Source of the DNA: CBHTSZ01 sp966095765
Lineage (GTDB): Bacteria > Patescibacteriota > Saccharimonadia > Saccharimonadales > Saccharimonadaceae
Assembly: GCA_966095765.1 (NCBI GenBank)
Contig: CBHTSZ010000005.1
Coordinates: 16,306 to 80,305, forward strand
Direction: 5' to 3'
DNA: 64,000 nucleotides
Shown: piece after piece, positions 49,099 through 57,261 of the stretch
Position numbering within the stretch: the first letter of the stretch is position 1
Layout of the letters: every line of letters begins with the position of its first letter
Notes under the pieces: generated by a model
The model's input: only the letters and a program-made list of their open reading frames with translations
What the model was told of the DNA's origin: nothing
The model's database searches: none
Program-made: the position numbers and the translations under genes

Positions 49099-49186
49099 GT
49101 AGACCACATTCCTTTCGGGAAAAAAGCGAGACAGCTCTTACCTCACCTATGGTCACACCCGCTTCTCTCGAGGCGAATGTCTGTAA

Positions 49187-49215
49187 AATATAGCATTTTA
49201 TTGTCGTATTGTCAA
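49187..49215 (-). promoter_or_regulatory. Promoter of the gene at 48910
   Basis: TTGACA (49210-49215, minus), 17 bases ending TGC, and TATATT (49187-49192). Confidence 0.75.
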
Positions 49216-49240
49216 TATCTTTAGTGATCACTCAGAAGTT

Positions 49241-49292
49241 TTGACTATTTATGTATTTATAGTATAATATAGCGCGATACGCACGGTGCGTA
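49241..49292 (+). promoter_or_regulatory. Promoter and 5' hairpin of the gene at 49320
   Basis: TTGACT (49241-49246), 16 bases, TATAAT (49263-49268). The predicted RNA starts near 49275 with the perfect hairpin ATACGCAC-G-GTGCGTAT, which may stabilise the mRNA. Confidence 0.7.
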
Positions 49293-49319
49293 TTCCCTAC
49301 ACATTAGGAGGTGGTATGG

Positions 49320-49676
49320 TTGGCCAGTCAGCCGCGAGAGTGCGTTCACGTCACCTACCCCGGGTACGAAACCTGTACCCTTAACATCATCACTAAGAAC
49401 CTGCACAGCGCTCAGCTCGGCAACGAGTCGATGCAGCGCAGCATGGCCTGGCAGTTCTTCAAGGCGCTCGGTTACGACCGTCCGCCCCGCTGGGACTGGG
49501 ACAAGTTCGACTTCACCCTCACCGGTGAGGCCGGACGCCCGCCCAAGCACTCCAAGGACGCCGAGGTCGAGCTCCAGGGGTGCACTTGCGTGCGCGACTG
49601 CGCTGCATGCGACCAGGGGTGGCACCAGTCGTGCCGCTACTACTGCCAGTTCGGCCAGCCGGTCTTCCCTCAGTGA
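49320..49676 (+). CDS. Cysteine-rich cassette protein, unknown
   Basis: TTG at 49320 is eight bases after AGGAGG; a GTG three codons earlier overlaps this site. The 118-residue protein has a soluble alpha/beta body and a Cys-rich C-terminus (GCTCVRDCAACDQGWHQSCR then YYC) with seven Cys and one His in about 25 residues. This looks like a small zinc-binding module. Two more Cys lie near the N-terminus. No signal peptide. C/G-ending codons and its own promoter and terminator. Family not recognised. Confidence 0.6.
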   Translation: MASQPRECVHVTYPGYETCTLNIITKNLHSAQLGNESMQRSMAWQFFKALGYDRPPRWDWDKFDFTLTGEAGRPPKHSKDAEVELQGCTCVRDCAACDQGWHQSCRYYCQFGQPVFPQ

Positions 49677-49683
49677 TGAAAAT

Positions 49684-49725
49684 GGGGCGCCCTCTCAATC
49701 GAGAATGGCGCCCCTTTCACTTTGT
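49684..49725 (+). terminator. Terminator after the gene at 49320
   Basis: GGGGCGCC (49684-49691) pairs with GGCGCCCC (49707-49714), then TTTCACTTTG. The same CCTTTCACTTTGT tail recurs at 50331-50343. Confidence 0.75.
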
Positions 49726-49742
49726 TTACCTCTGTAGTAGTA

Positions 49743-49771
49743 TTGATTATTTTCTCATTTTGTTGTATTAT
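49743..49771 (+). promoter_or_regulatory. Promoter of the pair at 49831-50300
   Basis: TTGATT (49743-49748), 17 bases ending TTG, and TATTAT (49766-49771). Confidence 0.65.
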
Positions 49772-49830
49772 GTATATATTCGCCACATGGCGTTTTGTTC
49801 GTTTCACTACTGAGAGGAAGTGGCTGAGCT

Positions 49831-50013
49831 ATGGCCGCATCAGAACAGCCGAAGGTCAAGCAGATCTTCGTCAACACCGTCACCGTTGAGGAGGTTCCGA
49901 CCACTACGGTGGTGGCCCTGCTCGACACCAACGAGATCGTCTACACCGGTCTCGCCGATGAGTCGGAGTGGCATTACCTGCCGCCAATCCCGACACGCGA
50001 GGAGGCAGAATGA
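49831..50013 (+). CDS. Unknown 60-residue protein
   Basis: MAASEQPKVKQIFVNTVTVE and the rest suggest two or three beta strands followed by an acidic tail (PPIPTREEAE). GAGGAAG lies upstream at a long spacing. The stop overlaps the next start (ATGA), so the two small genes are translationally coupled. C/G-ending codons. No family recognised. Confidence 0.55.
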   Translation: MAASEQPKVKQIFVNTVTVEEVPTTTVVALLDTNEIVYTGLADESEWHYLPPIPTREEAE

Positions 50014-50300
50014 CAGCTCGCAAGATGCCAGCCGGCTACCGCTACTACAACGTCGCCATTCGCAAACCAGGCACCGGCAAGCTCTACAACACGAGGTGCT
50101 GGCTACGGGAAAATGACGTAACCAAGGCTGATGAAGGCCGTAAGGCCGCACAGGTCTGGATCCTACTCATTATCTTTAATATGCTGCGCTGGTATCCTGG
50201 CGCAGGCCTACACGATCTCGACTGGAAAACCCAGGTGACGATCACTCACCTACCTCCACCACCTGCCGACAACGTCGCGCACCAGGATGGTACCCAGTGA
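50010..50300 (+). CDS. Unknown 96-residue protein
   Basis: Starts MTARKMPAGYRYYNVAIRKP; basic N-terminal half, a hydrophobic stretch (AAQVWILLIIFNMLRW, about residues 48-62) that could be a membrane or buried helix, and a Pro-rich end. Coupled to the 60-residue gene before it. A terminator follows immediately. No family recognised. Confidence 0.55.
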   Translation: MTARKMPAGYRYYNVAIRKPGTGKLYNTRCWLRENDVTKADEGRKAAQVWILLIIFNMLRWYPGAGLHDLDWKTQVTITHLPPPPADNVAHQDGTQ

Positions 50301-50308
50301 AACGAAAC

Positions 50309-50342
50309 GGCCGCATCAGAAATGGTGCGGCCTTTCACTTTG
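50309..50342 (+). terminator. Terminator after the pair at 49831-50300
   Basis: GGCCGCA and TGCGGCC enclose a short loop, followed by TTTCACTTTG, the tail shared with 49711-49725. Confidence 0.75.
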
Positions 50343-50353
50343 TCTATATATGC

Positions 50354-50410
50354 GAACACCCGCCGTTCCCCGAGGAACGCGGAGGTTCGACTCTAGGGGT
50401 GGCGGGTGGT
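50354..50410 (-). terminator. GC-rich hairpin after the gene at 50412
   Basis: ACACCCGCC (50356-50364) pairs with GGCGGGTG (50401-50408) around an inner GTTCC-GGAAC type stem. There is no clear T tract. Confidence 0.5.
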
Positions 50411-50411
50411 G

Positions 50412-50672
50412 TTAGGCGAGGCTCACGACGAGCGAGGTGAGCGTGCCGTTGGCGTTGTAGTAGGGCTTGACCTTGACGGGCTTGCCCAGGATCTTCTCGA
50501 CCCTGCCCTGCAGGCTGGTCCGGATCTCGTGCTCGTAGCTCGGGTCGCGGAAGGGGCGGACGTTAAGCCCACCGATCGTGACCTCATCCTCCCTCGTGAG
50601 CCAATCGGCGACCCACTTGGCCATCACGCGGCGGGAAGTGCGACGACGGCGCTTGATGGTGTCCTGCATCAT
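50412..50672 (-). CDS. Unknown 86-residue basic protein
   Basis: The start MMQDTIKRRRRTSRRV (50672) has AAAGGG eight bases upstream; the 34-codon longer frame runs through the promoter (TGG-TAAAGT near 50706-50714). The very basic N-terminus and the later VEKILGKPVKVKPYYNANG strand region suggest a nucleic-acid-binding protein. C/G-ending codons. No family recognised. Confidence 0.55.
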   Translation of the reverse strand: MMQDTIKRRRRTSRRVMAKWVADWLTREDEVTIGGLNVRPFRDPSYEHEIRTSLQGRVEKILGKPVKVKPYYNANGTLTSLVVSLA

Positions 50673-50839
50673 ATGTATACCCTTTGATCGGAAAATGGGA
50701 CTAGAGTACTTTACCATATTTGTATGCATTTGCAAATGTCTACCGTAGGGACAGGAATATTTACTTTTATACATTTCTGTGTTATGGTATATTAATGCTC
50801 ACGTAGAGCTGTTCCTAGAGAAGGGTGGTGCAATCTAAC

Positions 50840-51166
50840 TTGCACAAACTGAAAAAGATGCGCGAACACTGGGACCTGAGCGTTCCGGAGCTGTCCGAGC
50901 TGTCGGAAATCTCCGAGTCGGCCATCTACCGCATCGAGCGCGGCAGTCCGCACGACGTCCACCTGGGCGTTGCTATGGCACTCGCCGGAGCGCTCGACTG
51001 CGAGATTCGCGACCTGTTCGAGTCCATCGAACTGACCCACAAGGGGCGTCCACCGCACACTGGTGTGCCTCTCGGGAAATCCGATGCCGTCCTGAGTGAC
51101 GACATCTGTCCGAGCTGCAGGCTCACGAAACCAAGGGGTACCAAGACCTGCGACAGCTGCGACTAG
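50840..51166 (+). CDS. XRE-type HTH protein with C-terminal zinc ribbon
   Basis: Residues 1-60 are a helix-turn-helix of the XRE type (LKKMREHWDLSVPELSELSE, then SESAIYRIERG). The C-terminus has two CxxC pairs (CPSCRLTKPRGTKTCDSC), a small zinc ribbon. It is probably a transcription regulator of this cassette region. The start is uncertain: TTG 50840, or GTG 50825/50828 with AAGGG too close. TGG-TATATT upstream is an extended -10. A terminator follows. Confidence 0.65.
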   Translation: MHKLKKMREHWDLSVPELSELSEISESAIYRIERGSPHDVHLGVAMALAGALDCEIRDLFESIELTHKGRPPHTGVPLGKSDAVLSDDICPSCRLTKPRGTKTCDSCD

Positions 51167-51216
51167 CTGCCGCACGCATCATCTCAGACTACTGAGCTCG
51201 CTGGCCGAGAACGGCT

Positions 51217-51250
51217 GCCCGCGCTGAAACATGCGCGGGCGTTTTACTTT
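51217..51250 (+). terminator. Terminator after the HTH gene
   Basis: GCCCGCGC TGAAACAT GCGCGGGC forms an 8-bp stem followed by GTTTTACTTT. Confidence 0.85.
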
Positions 51251-51900
51251 CAAATCTTTATATCACTCGCAGGCATCAGGCGCAGGTCACGGATATCTTT
51301 GCCTGTTTCTCGCAGATATAGCTCTACGACCCATGTGCCGACTTTGTACGCTTTCCAGCGCTGACTATCTTCGGTGTCATAAAAAGACCAGCGTTCCCAC
51401 ACACCGTCCTGATTCTCGGACCATTTGTCGATCGGTATCCGGGATAACGCCTCGCTCCACTGTCGAAGCTCTTCTTCAGTATGCATCGAGTAGTCACCCC
51501 AGAGCGGCCCCACGCCAGCATAGGTGCGTTCAAATACTGTTGCGCATCCCTCATATATCGAGCTATCAAGCGCCGAAGTAGCCGGAGCCTTCGTTTCGTT
51601 ACCAGTATGACCTTGTACGAGGTGATAGCTTTCGTGATAGATCGTCCCGATGAGAGCGCTCAGTTGTTTCTCTTTGTCTTTGAAATCGTTATCAATCGCA
51701 AGGCTCAGCGCCGTCGGGCTATAGGCATAGCCGCCTGTTCCAGTTTCAGGGATCAGGTCTTCGGCATATACATACAGCTGCAGCTCATCGCTCAGTTCAG
51801 GGAGCAGCTCGCGAACCCTAGCTTCTTGACGTCGAAAAGTTTCCTCGACCAACGGAATCGCTTGTTTATTCGGTGAATCGGGGTGAATAGTAAAACTCAT
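51250..51900 (-). CDS. DUF2268-like zinc metallopeptidase
   Basis: The zinc motif IYHESYHLVQGH (HExxH) is near residue 105, with a downstream SSIYEGCATVFERTYAG whose Glu can be the third ligand. This matches the predicted Zn-dependent proteases of COG5504/DUF2268. No signal peptide is visible. The start MSFTIHPDSP (51900) lies after AGGGATAAT; the 13-codon longer frame has no signals. Substrate unknown. Confidence 0.72.
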   Translation of the reverse strand: MSFTIHPDSPNKQAIPLVEETFRRQEARVRELLPELSDELQLYVYAEDLIPETGTGGYAYSPTALSLAIDNDFKDKEKQLSALIGTIYHESYHLVQGHTGNETKAPATSALDSSIYEGCATVFERTYAGVGPLWGDYSMHTEEELRQWSEALSRIPIDKWSENQDGVWERWSFYDTEDSQRWKAYKVGTWVVELYLRETGKDIRDLRLMPASDIKI

Positions 51901-51966
51901 ATTATCCCTAAAGATACTCTTTCCACACCAGACAAACAATAATAAGTAGTTCGAGAGTAATAATGG

Positions 51967-52308
51967 TCAAAGCTTCCAGCCGAACTTATCCCAGATATAC
52001 CCAAACCTAATGACATAATCAGACACATCCTTCAGATCTCCACCACGGACATTGTTGACACCCTTAGCTTTGATATATGCTCGAGCTACCTTGCTCTCGA
52101 ATGCTTTGGCCTCATCTTCATTAAGATCGCCCAAATACTTAGTATCAGCGATCTTAATCGGAGGATACTTTTCAGTCCAATAAGATTTTCGGCCATGGAT
52201 ATGCTCCTGAAACCTCTTTTTAGGTGTTTGCGAAGTAACGCCAATATACCACTTTCCCTGTTCAAGTTGCAGTATGTAGAGCCAGAAATGTTTTCGTTTT
52301 TCATTCAT
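51967..52308 (-). CDS. GIY-YIG nuclease-domain protein
   Basis: WLYILQLEQGKWYIGVTSQT carries the GIY-YIG pair (Y-I ... Y-I-G), followed by KKRFQEHIHGRKSYWTEKYP with the catalytic-region Arg and His. The single 113-residue domain is like the YhbQ/UPF0213 group or small homing-type nucleases. AT-rich. It lies before the restriction-modification genes on the opposite strand. Activity inferred from motif. Confidence 0.8.
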   Translation of the reverse strand: MNEKRKHFWLYILQLEQGKWYIGVTSQTPKKRFQEHIHGRKSYWTEKYPPIKIADTKYLGDLNEDEAKAFESKVARAYIKAKGVNNVRGGDLKDVSDYVIRFGYIWDKFGWKL

Positions 52309-52403
52309 ACACTAAAAATTATATTCATAATCCAATAACGCAGCTAAATGTGATGCTCATTCCTCTGGAAAGCTGTAAGATATAGTAAAGGACTTATTGA
52401 TTA

Positions 52404-53183
52404 ATGGAAATCGAACGCACCACCAAAAACAAGACAAGCATCCGCGTAGCTCAGCAGGACTGCATACAATTCCTCGCAAGTCTTCCCGATAACTCTGTTG
52501 ACGTATTAGTTACCGATCCCGCCTATTCCGGAATGAACAACAAGCTGAAGCTTGGACGAGGCAGGATTGTGGGTACATACAATCATAAAGGACAAGACCA
52601 CGGGAAATGGTTTGCAGAATTTGAGGATACTGTAGAAAATTACGAGTTATTTCTTGCAGAGTGTAAGCGAGTCATAAAGCCCACTGGACATATTTATATA
52701 ATGTTTGATAGCTTTTCACTTCTGACGCTCGGCGGAATTGTTCGCGATTTCTTCAGTGTAAAGAACCTCATTACATGGGATAAAGTTAACGTCGGAATGG
52801 GTCATTACTATAGGAGGCGACATGAATATGTCCTCTTTGCGACAAATGGCAATAATGTAAAGATCAAAAACCGATCCTTTCCTGATGTATGGCGCATAAA
52901 ACGCATCCATAAAGCGTTCTATCCAACCCAAAAGCCTGTTGAGATATTTGATATTATGCTGAGCGCAAGTGCACAGCCTGGCTTTACAGTGTGCGATCCA
53001 TTCCTTGGGAGTGGCTCGGCTGCTATCTCAGCAATCAAAAACGGTTGCAACTTTATTGGTTGTGATATCTCAAATAGCGCCATCACTCATATCAAGGAGC
53101 GTGTCGATCAATTTATTGAGACCGGTACTGACCCCTATCAGGCAAAATCATGTGTACCTGAGGATGAAAGGATTTTTTGGTAA
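52404..53183 (+). CDS. Type II DNA methyltransferase (amino-methyl, beta-type order)
   Basis: The catalytic motif IV is VLVTDPAYSGM (DPAY in place of DPPY) near residue 37. The SAM-binding region comes later: YPTQKPVEIFDIM and TVCDPFLGSGSAAISAI. This order fits beta-class N6-adenine or N4-cytosine methyltransferases. It should protect host DNA from the next gene's nuclease. Its stop overlaps the nuclease start (TAATG). AT-rich codons point to horizontal transfer. Recognition site not predictable. Confidence 0.88.
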   Translation: MEIERTTKNKTSIRVAQQDCIQFLASLPDNSVDVLVTDPAYSGMNNKLKLGRGRIVGTYNHKGQDHGKWFAEFEDTVENYELFLAECKRVIKPTGHIYIMFDSFSLLTLGGIVRDFFSVKNLITWDKVNVGMGHYYRRRHEYVLFATNGNNVKIKNRSFPDVWRIKRIHKAFYPTQKPVEIFDIMLSASAQPGFTVCDPFLGSGSAAISAIKNGCNFIGCDISNSAITHIKERVDQFIETGTDPYQAKSCVPEDERIFW

Positions 53184-54868
53184 TGAGTAGCATAACGGGC
53201 AATAAGGCAATATTTTTCGTCACCTCTCCACGATCTGCCGACAGGATGGTTCCCGAAATAAAATTACTGATTGATAACTTCGCAGGGAAACCATGGAATA
53301 AAGAAACGCAGATCGAGTTCTATAAATTATTATGCAAACAGGAATTCTACCACGGCACACCGACTGGTGAATTAGACCTAAAGGCACGTGATAGGATTAA
53401 TCGTGCTCCAAAAGCCCTAGGTTTTGTTGACCTAAACCCTGTCGTTAAGTTAACCGACGCGGGAGAAGAATATATATACGGTAAGCGACCCCACGAAATA
53501 TTCACGAAACAGTTACTCAAGTTTCAACTGCATTCACCTTTTCATACAGATAGGAACGGGCTATTCGCTATTCGACCATATCTAGAGTTTATGAAATTAA
53601 TCAATGAACTCAACGGTGTCAGCAAAACCGAACTCGCCCTTTTTGGAATGCAGCTCACGAGTTACCGTGATTACGACACAATTAAAAGTAAAATAGAGAA
53701 TTTCAGAAGTAGAACGAGGAACAGAGAAAGAGACATTAGCTACAAGCAGTATATTAGTCACGAATTTGAAAATGAGTTGCGCAGTGTATACGCCGATGAG
53801 ATAACAGCGAACAGAATAATGACACGCGAAAGTACTGAGGTTGATATCACGAGATTCCTTGCAACTAAGAAAAATAATCATCGTGACTATGCAGATGCGT
53901 CAATAAGATATTTACGAGCGACCACACTGTTTAGTTTTGATATCAAAACTAACAAAATACGTGTCGCCAAAGATAAAGTAGATGAGGTAAGTTTTATTTG
54001 TAGTGAGGTTAATCCTGTACCTTACCAGTACTCAGATACGCAGGATTACAAAAATTATTTATTCTCAGCCAAAAATATACAGTTGTTAACCGACGATAGA
54101 TCACTCTTGCTCAACAAGATCAGTAAAATAAATGAGGATTATGCCCACCGCCTACGAGATGTTGAGCTTAATCAGTTAAAGGACGCATATGACGAGCTAC
54201 GCGCTACCAAGGTTGAAGCTCTTGTTCAGAGCGAAATTTCGACACTTCACACCTACGAACCGTACGCTGATATCGTGGAAGTATACGAAAAAATATCCAA
54301 GAGAGAAATTGTGGAGCCCCCTCTTTTTCTTGAATGGAATACATGGCGAGCTTTTACAATGCTTGATGACGGAGAGATAAATGGAAACTTTCACATAGAC
54401 GATGAAGGGATGCCTCTATACACAGCTGCAGGTAACATGCCGGACATTGAGTGCCGCTACCAAGATTTTAAAGTAGCGGTAGAAGTTACTATGTCATCCG
54501 GACAAAGGCAGTATGAAATGGAAGGTGAACCTGTTGCTAGGCATTTCGGAAATATGAAGCGCAACACCGACCAAGATGTTTATTGTATCTTTATCGCACC
54601 AACTCTCTCCCCCGCCACAGTTGCGCATTTTTACGGTTTACACCAAATCTCCATTGCGCACTATGGGGGTAGAGCGAAAATCGTTCCAATTCAATTAGAC
54701 ACATTTAAGCAGATGCTCGCAAATGCAAACACAGCTACTAATAAACCAAAATCCGCAGATCTAAAACTATTTCTAGAAAAAGTGTCATCCTATGTCCAGA
54801 GCTCAAGTGATGAAGTTGAATGGTTGGAGAAAATCAACTCAGAAGCACTAGCTGCATTCATAGGCTAA
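53183..54868 (+). CDS. Type II restriction endonuclease, AlwI-like
   Basis: A 561-residue protein overlapping the methyltransferase stop by one base. The N-terminus (FFVTSPRSADRMVPEI then KPWNKETQIEFYKLL) resembles the AlwI family of type IIS enzymes, and IECRYQDFKVAVEVTMSSGQ near residue 420 looks like the PD-(D/E)xK-type catalytic core. It cleaves DNA unmethylated by its partner. The family assignment rests on remembered motifs; the pairing with a methyltransferase strengthens it. Confidence 0.72.
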   Translation: MSSITGNKAIFFVTSPRSADRMVPEIKLLIDNFAGKPWNKETQIEFYKLLCKQEFYHGTPTGELDLKARDRINRAPKALGFVDLNPVVKLTDAGEEYIYGKRPHEIFTKQLLKFQLHSPFHTDRNGLFAIRPYLEFMKLINELNGVSKTELALFGMQLTSYRDYDTIKSKIENFRSRTRNRERDISYKQYISHEFENELRSVYADEITANRIMTRESTEVDITRFLATKKNNHRDYADASIRYLRATTLFSFDIKTNKIRVAKDKVDEVSFICSEVNPVPYQYSDTQDYKNYLFSAKNIQLLTDDRSLLLNKISKINEDYAHRLRDVELNQLKDAYDELRATKVEALVQSEISTLHTYEPYADIVEVYEKISKREIVEPPLFLEWNTWRAFTMLDDGEINGNFHIDDEGMPLYTAAGNMPDIECRYQDFKVAVEVTMSSGQRQYEMEGEPVARHFGNMKRNTDQDVYCIFIAPTLSPATVAHFYGLHQISIAHYGGRAKIVPIQLDTFKQMLANANTATNKPKSADLKLFLEKVSSYVQSSSDEVEWLEKINSEALAAFIG

Positions 54869-54942
54869 TCGCTACCTATACCCATCTGAGACTCTTATAC
54901 ACAATGCACGCATGTCGAGCACCTCTTCGTAGATCAGGCACT

Positions 54943-55638
54943 TTAAGCTGAGAGGGGGTTACGCTTAATCGCCCAACTATTCGTTTCGACTTTCTCCACA
55001 ACCGCGGCTAATTCAATGAAACGCTCCTTATCCTGCTCGGATACGTAAGGGCCTTTGAGCACGTCACGAAGATCGATGTTGCGCACACGGCGACGCATGG
55101 CGTCAACGGAAACCCCGAAATAGCTTGCCAGGTTAGCTATGCGAAACTCAACACAGAGCTCGATTGTCAAATTTGCAGTCGCGATACCGTCAAATCGCTC
55201 CAGAATTTCACTTGCTATAACGCCAAGCAGAATTGATTTCGGCATAAGAAAGTGTGCCGCGAACATATTGGCTTGCTGCTCGAGCCACTCGCGCTGCCGA
55301 TCAGTAAGTGAATCGACATGCCAGAGGTAGCGGTCGTGTAAGATTTTATGTCCTAGTTCGTGCGCAAAACTAAAACGCAAACGACTTGTCATTCGCTCGT
55401 TCTCGTAGTCGTTCTGGTCCACGACGATTGTTGTCCCGTCACGCGACAGCGAGCAGTCAACACCAAGCGCCTTGAGTCCCGGCAGGGGTATGATCTGCAT
55501 ACCGTACTCAACCTCAAGCAGCTTTTCAGGATCTATAGGTATTGCTACGCCGTAAATAGATGTGAATCGCATTAACTCTGTAGCTACAGCCTTATCTATG
55601 TCCTCAGGGCTTAAAAATTGTGTTTGTATTTTCGGCAT
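54943..55638 (-). CDS. ImmA/IrrE-family metallopeptidase
   Basis: FSFAHELGHKILHDRYLW contains the HExxH zinc motif near residue 93, in the typical ImmA/IrrE setting, followed by EQQANMFAAHFLMP. Such proteases cleave the partner HTH repressor to relieve repression in mobile elements and stress switches. It starts 12 bases after the HTH gene. At 231 residues it has a C-terminal domain beyond the peptidase, with an HTH-like segment (NLASYFGVSVDAMRRRV). Confidence 0.88.
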   Translation of the reverse strand: MPKIQTQFLSPEDIDKAVATELMRFTSIYGVAIPIDPEKLLEVEYGMQIIPLPGLKALGVDCSLSRDGTTIVVDQNDYENERMTSRLRFSFAHELGHKILHDRYLWHVDSLTDRQREWLEQQANMFAAHFLMPKSILLGVIASEILERFDGIATANLTIELCVEFRIANLASYFGVSVDAMRRRVRNIDLRDVLKGPYVSEQDKERFIELAAVVEKVETNSWAIKRNPLSA

Positions 55639-55650
55639 GGCTCGCTCTGA

Positions 55651-56010
55651 CTATATGTTCTTCCGTAGTAATGCTTTTAGTTTCCTGTAGGTTTCGGGGT
55701 CAATCTTTTTATTGCCGACCGTTCTAAAGAACGCGGGCATCAACGCCTCAAGCTCGCTGTCCGACCTAACGTGCTTCTTAGCCCTTACAGCTAATCCGCT
55801 AGAGACAAAGTTACTGAACTCGTGCGATTCAGGCGACAAGCCAAGCATTGCAGCCCATTTACGTAGCACCAACCCTGCCGTAGGCGGAGGCAGTACGCCA
55901 CGTTCTACTTTACTGATGTTACTAGCGTCATAACCCACCAGCCTTGAGAATTCCCTTAGCGTCAGTCCAGCTTTCTTTCTATAGCTTGATAGTTGTTGAC
56001 CGAAGTCCAT
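55651..56010 (-). CDS. XRE-family HTH repressor
   Basis: The N-terminal helix-turn-helix is QQLSSYRKKAGLTLREFSRL then YDASNISKVERGV. The C-terminal about 50 residues are helical. It starts after GAGGGG. The promoter's TGG-TAAAAT box lies inside a perfect 20-bp palindrome (56028-56047), so it probably represses itself. Cleavage by the ImmA-like partner would relieve this. Function inferred from family and layout. Confidence 0.85.
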   Translation of the reverse strand: MDFGQQLSSYRKKAGLTLREFSRLVGYDASNISKVERGVLPPPTAGLVLRKWAAMLGLSPESHEFSNFVSSGLAVRAKKHVRSDSELEALMPAFFRTVGNKKIDPETYRKLKALLRKNI

Positions 56011-56027
56011 TATTTCCCCTCACTTAT

Positions 56028-56047
56028 TGTGGTAACATTTTACCACA
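56028..56047. promoter_or_regulatory. Palindromic operator of the XRE/ImmA pair
   Basis: TGTGGTAA CATT TTACCACA: perfect 8-bp arms, four-base centre. It overlaps the predicted -10 (TAAAAT on the minus strand) of the pair. Confidence 0.75.
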
Positions 56048-56079
56048 CATATTATTTCATGTCACACCTTCAAGCGGCG

Positions 56080-57060
56080 CTATCCCTCCCAATCAAAGCC
56101 CTGGTGTCCAAAGTGCCCATACCGTGCTGTTTCTTCGTAAATCGGCCGCTTTAGATCGAGGTGGTCGATGATGCCATAAGGCGTCAGGTCGTAACCCTCA
56201 ACCACTTCGGCTTTACCGTCGATCACGACAGTAGCCTCAAGTGGTTCGGCGTAGCCGATCGCGTATGCCAAGTAGACGAACACCTCATGAGCGTTGCGTA
56301 CTTTCAGGTAATCAATCGCTATACGACGAGCGATGTAAGCGGCTGAACGGTCGACCTTACTCGGGTCTTTGCCACTGAACGCGCCACCGCCAATCGGGAC
56401 ACGGGGACCGTAGTTATCGATGATCAGCTTGCGGCCGGTCAGGCCTGCGTCGGCATCGAAACCACCCTGCTCCCAGTCGCCGGCTGGGTTTATATGAAAC
56501 TTGATATCATCACTGAGTTTGGCGAGCGGCTCCTGACGCAGCCAATGCTTTACTCTAGCCAGTAGCTCCGCTTGCTTTGCATGCTGAAAACTCGCAACGA
56601 CCGACACGATCACGCCGTCCTTTGTTGTTACCTGAGTCTTGCCGTCGAACGGCCATTTCTTGTACAGGTATTGGTTGAGGTGGCGGCTCAGTACAACTTC
56701 GAGTGGGAGATACTCTGCCGTCTCGTCTGTCGCATAGCCGACCATGATACCTTGGTCGCCCGCACCGCCGGTATCGACACCCTGGGCGATCTCGGGGCTT
56801 TGCTCGGCGATATGCTCGATAACTTCGACATCACCTGCGAGACGTTTCACGATAGCCGCGACGTCGATATCCGCGGCCTTTGACGTTACCTCGCCTGTTA
56901 CAAATACCTTGCCGTGACCACCGGCGACATCGATCGCGACACGAGCGTCAGGGTCTTGTGTGAGATGTGCATCAAGCAGTGCGTCAGATATCTGGTCGCA
57001 GATCTTGTCCGGATGTTTTGGACTGACACTCTCCGCAGTCTTGTAAATAGGTTTACTCAT
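56080..57060 (-). CDS. metK: S-adenosylmethionine synthetase, short form
   Basis: Makes SAM from methionine and ATP. Motifs: SVSPKHPDKICDQISDALLD, GAGDQGIMVGYATDET (ATP hexapeptide region) and GGGAFSGKDPSKVDRSAAY (P-loop-like glycine nonapeptide). At 326 residues it is shorter than the 380-residue standard form, apparently by trimmed loops. The start at 57060 has AAAGGAG upstream; seven codons of a longer frame overlap this site. The site is controlled by the SAM-I riboswitch directly upstream. Confidence 0.95.
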   Translation of the reverse strand: MSKPIYKTAESVSPKHPDKICDQISDALLDAHLTQDPDARVAIDVAGGHGKVFVTGEVTSKAADIDVAAIVKRLAGDVEVIEHIAEQSPEIAQGVDTGGAGDQGIMVGYATDETAEYLPLEVVLSRHLNQYLYKKWPFDGKTQVTTKDGVIVSVVASFQHAKQAELLARVKHWLRQEPLAKLSDDIKFHINPAGDWEQGGFDADAGLTGRKLIIDNYGPRVPIGGGAFSGKDPSKVDRSAAYIARRIAIDYLKVRNAHEVFVYLAYAIGYAEPLEATVVIDGKAEVVEGYDLTPYGIIDHLDLKRPIYEETARYGHFGHQGFDWEG

Positions 57061-57069
57061 AAAAAATAA

Positions 57070-57235
57070 CTCCTTTCGCATATCTTTCTGTACCGCATGG
57101 AAAGATATAAGGAGTCTGAGGATAAACCGTATCTTTCCATAAAGGCTAGAAGGGGCACCATTTCCGCTGTCACTAATGTGAAGAAGCTGGTTGCCGGCAG
57201 GTCGTAGAGCTAGTTCTCTCGCTGCACTCTGGATA
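57070..57235 (-). promoter_or_regulatory. SAM-I (S-box) riboswitch with Shine-Dalgarno sequestration
   Basis: On the minus strand the aptamer (57235-57130) shows TATCCAGAG, a P2 arm, CCGGCAACC, GGTGCCCCTTC and GGAAAGATA, the conserved order of SAM-I. P1 is TATC pairing with GATA. Downstream TATATCTTTCC (about 57099-57109) can pair either with the aptamer's GGAAAGATA or with GAAAGATAT (57082-57090), while ACTCCTT pairs with the AAGGAG site at 57070-57075. There is no terminator, so control should act on translation. SAM-bound form would hide the site. Confidence 0.85.
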
Positions 57236-57261
57236 TGCTGTTTTAGTAATGTACGCTAGGT

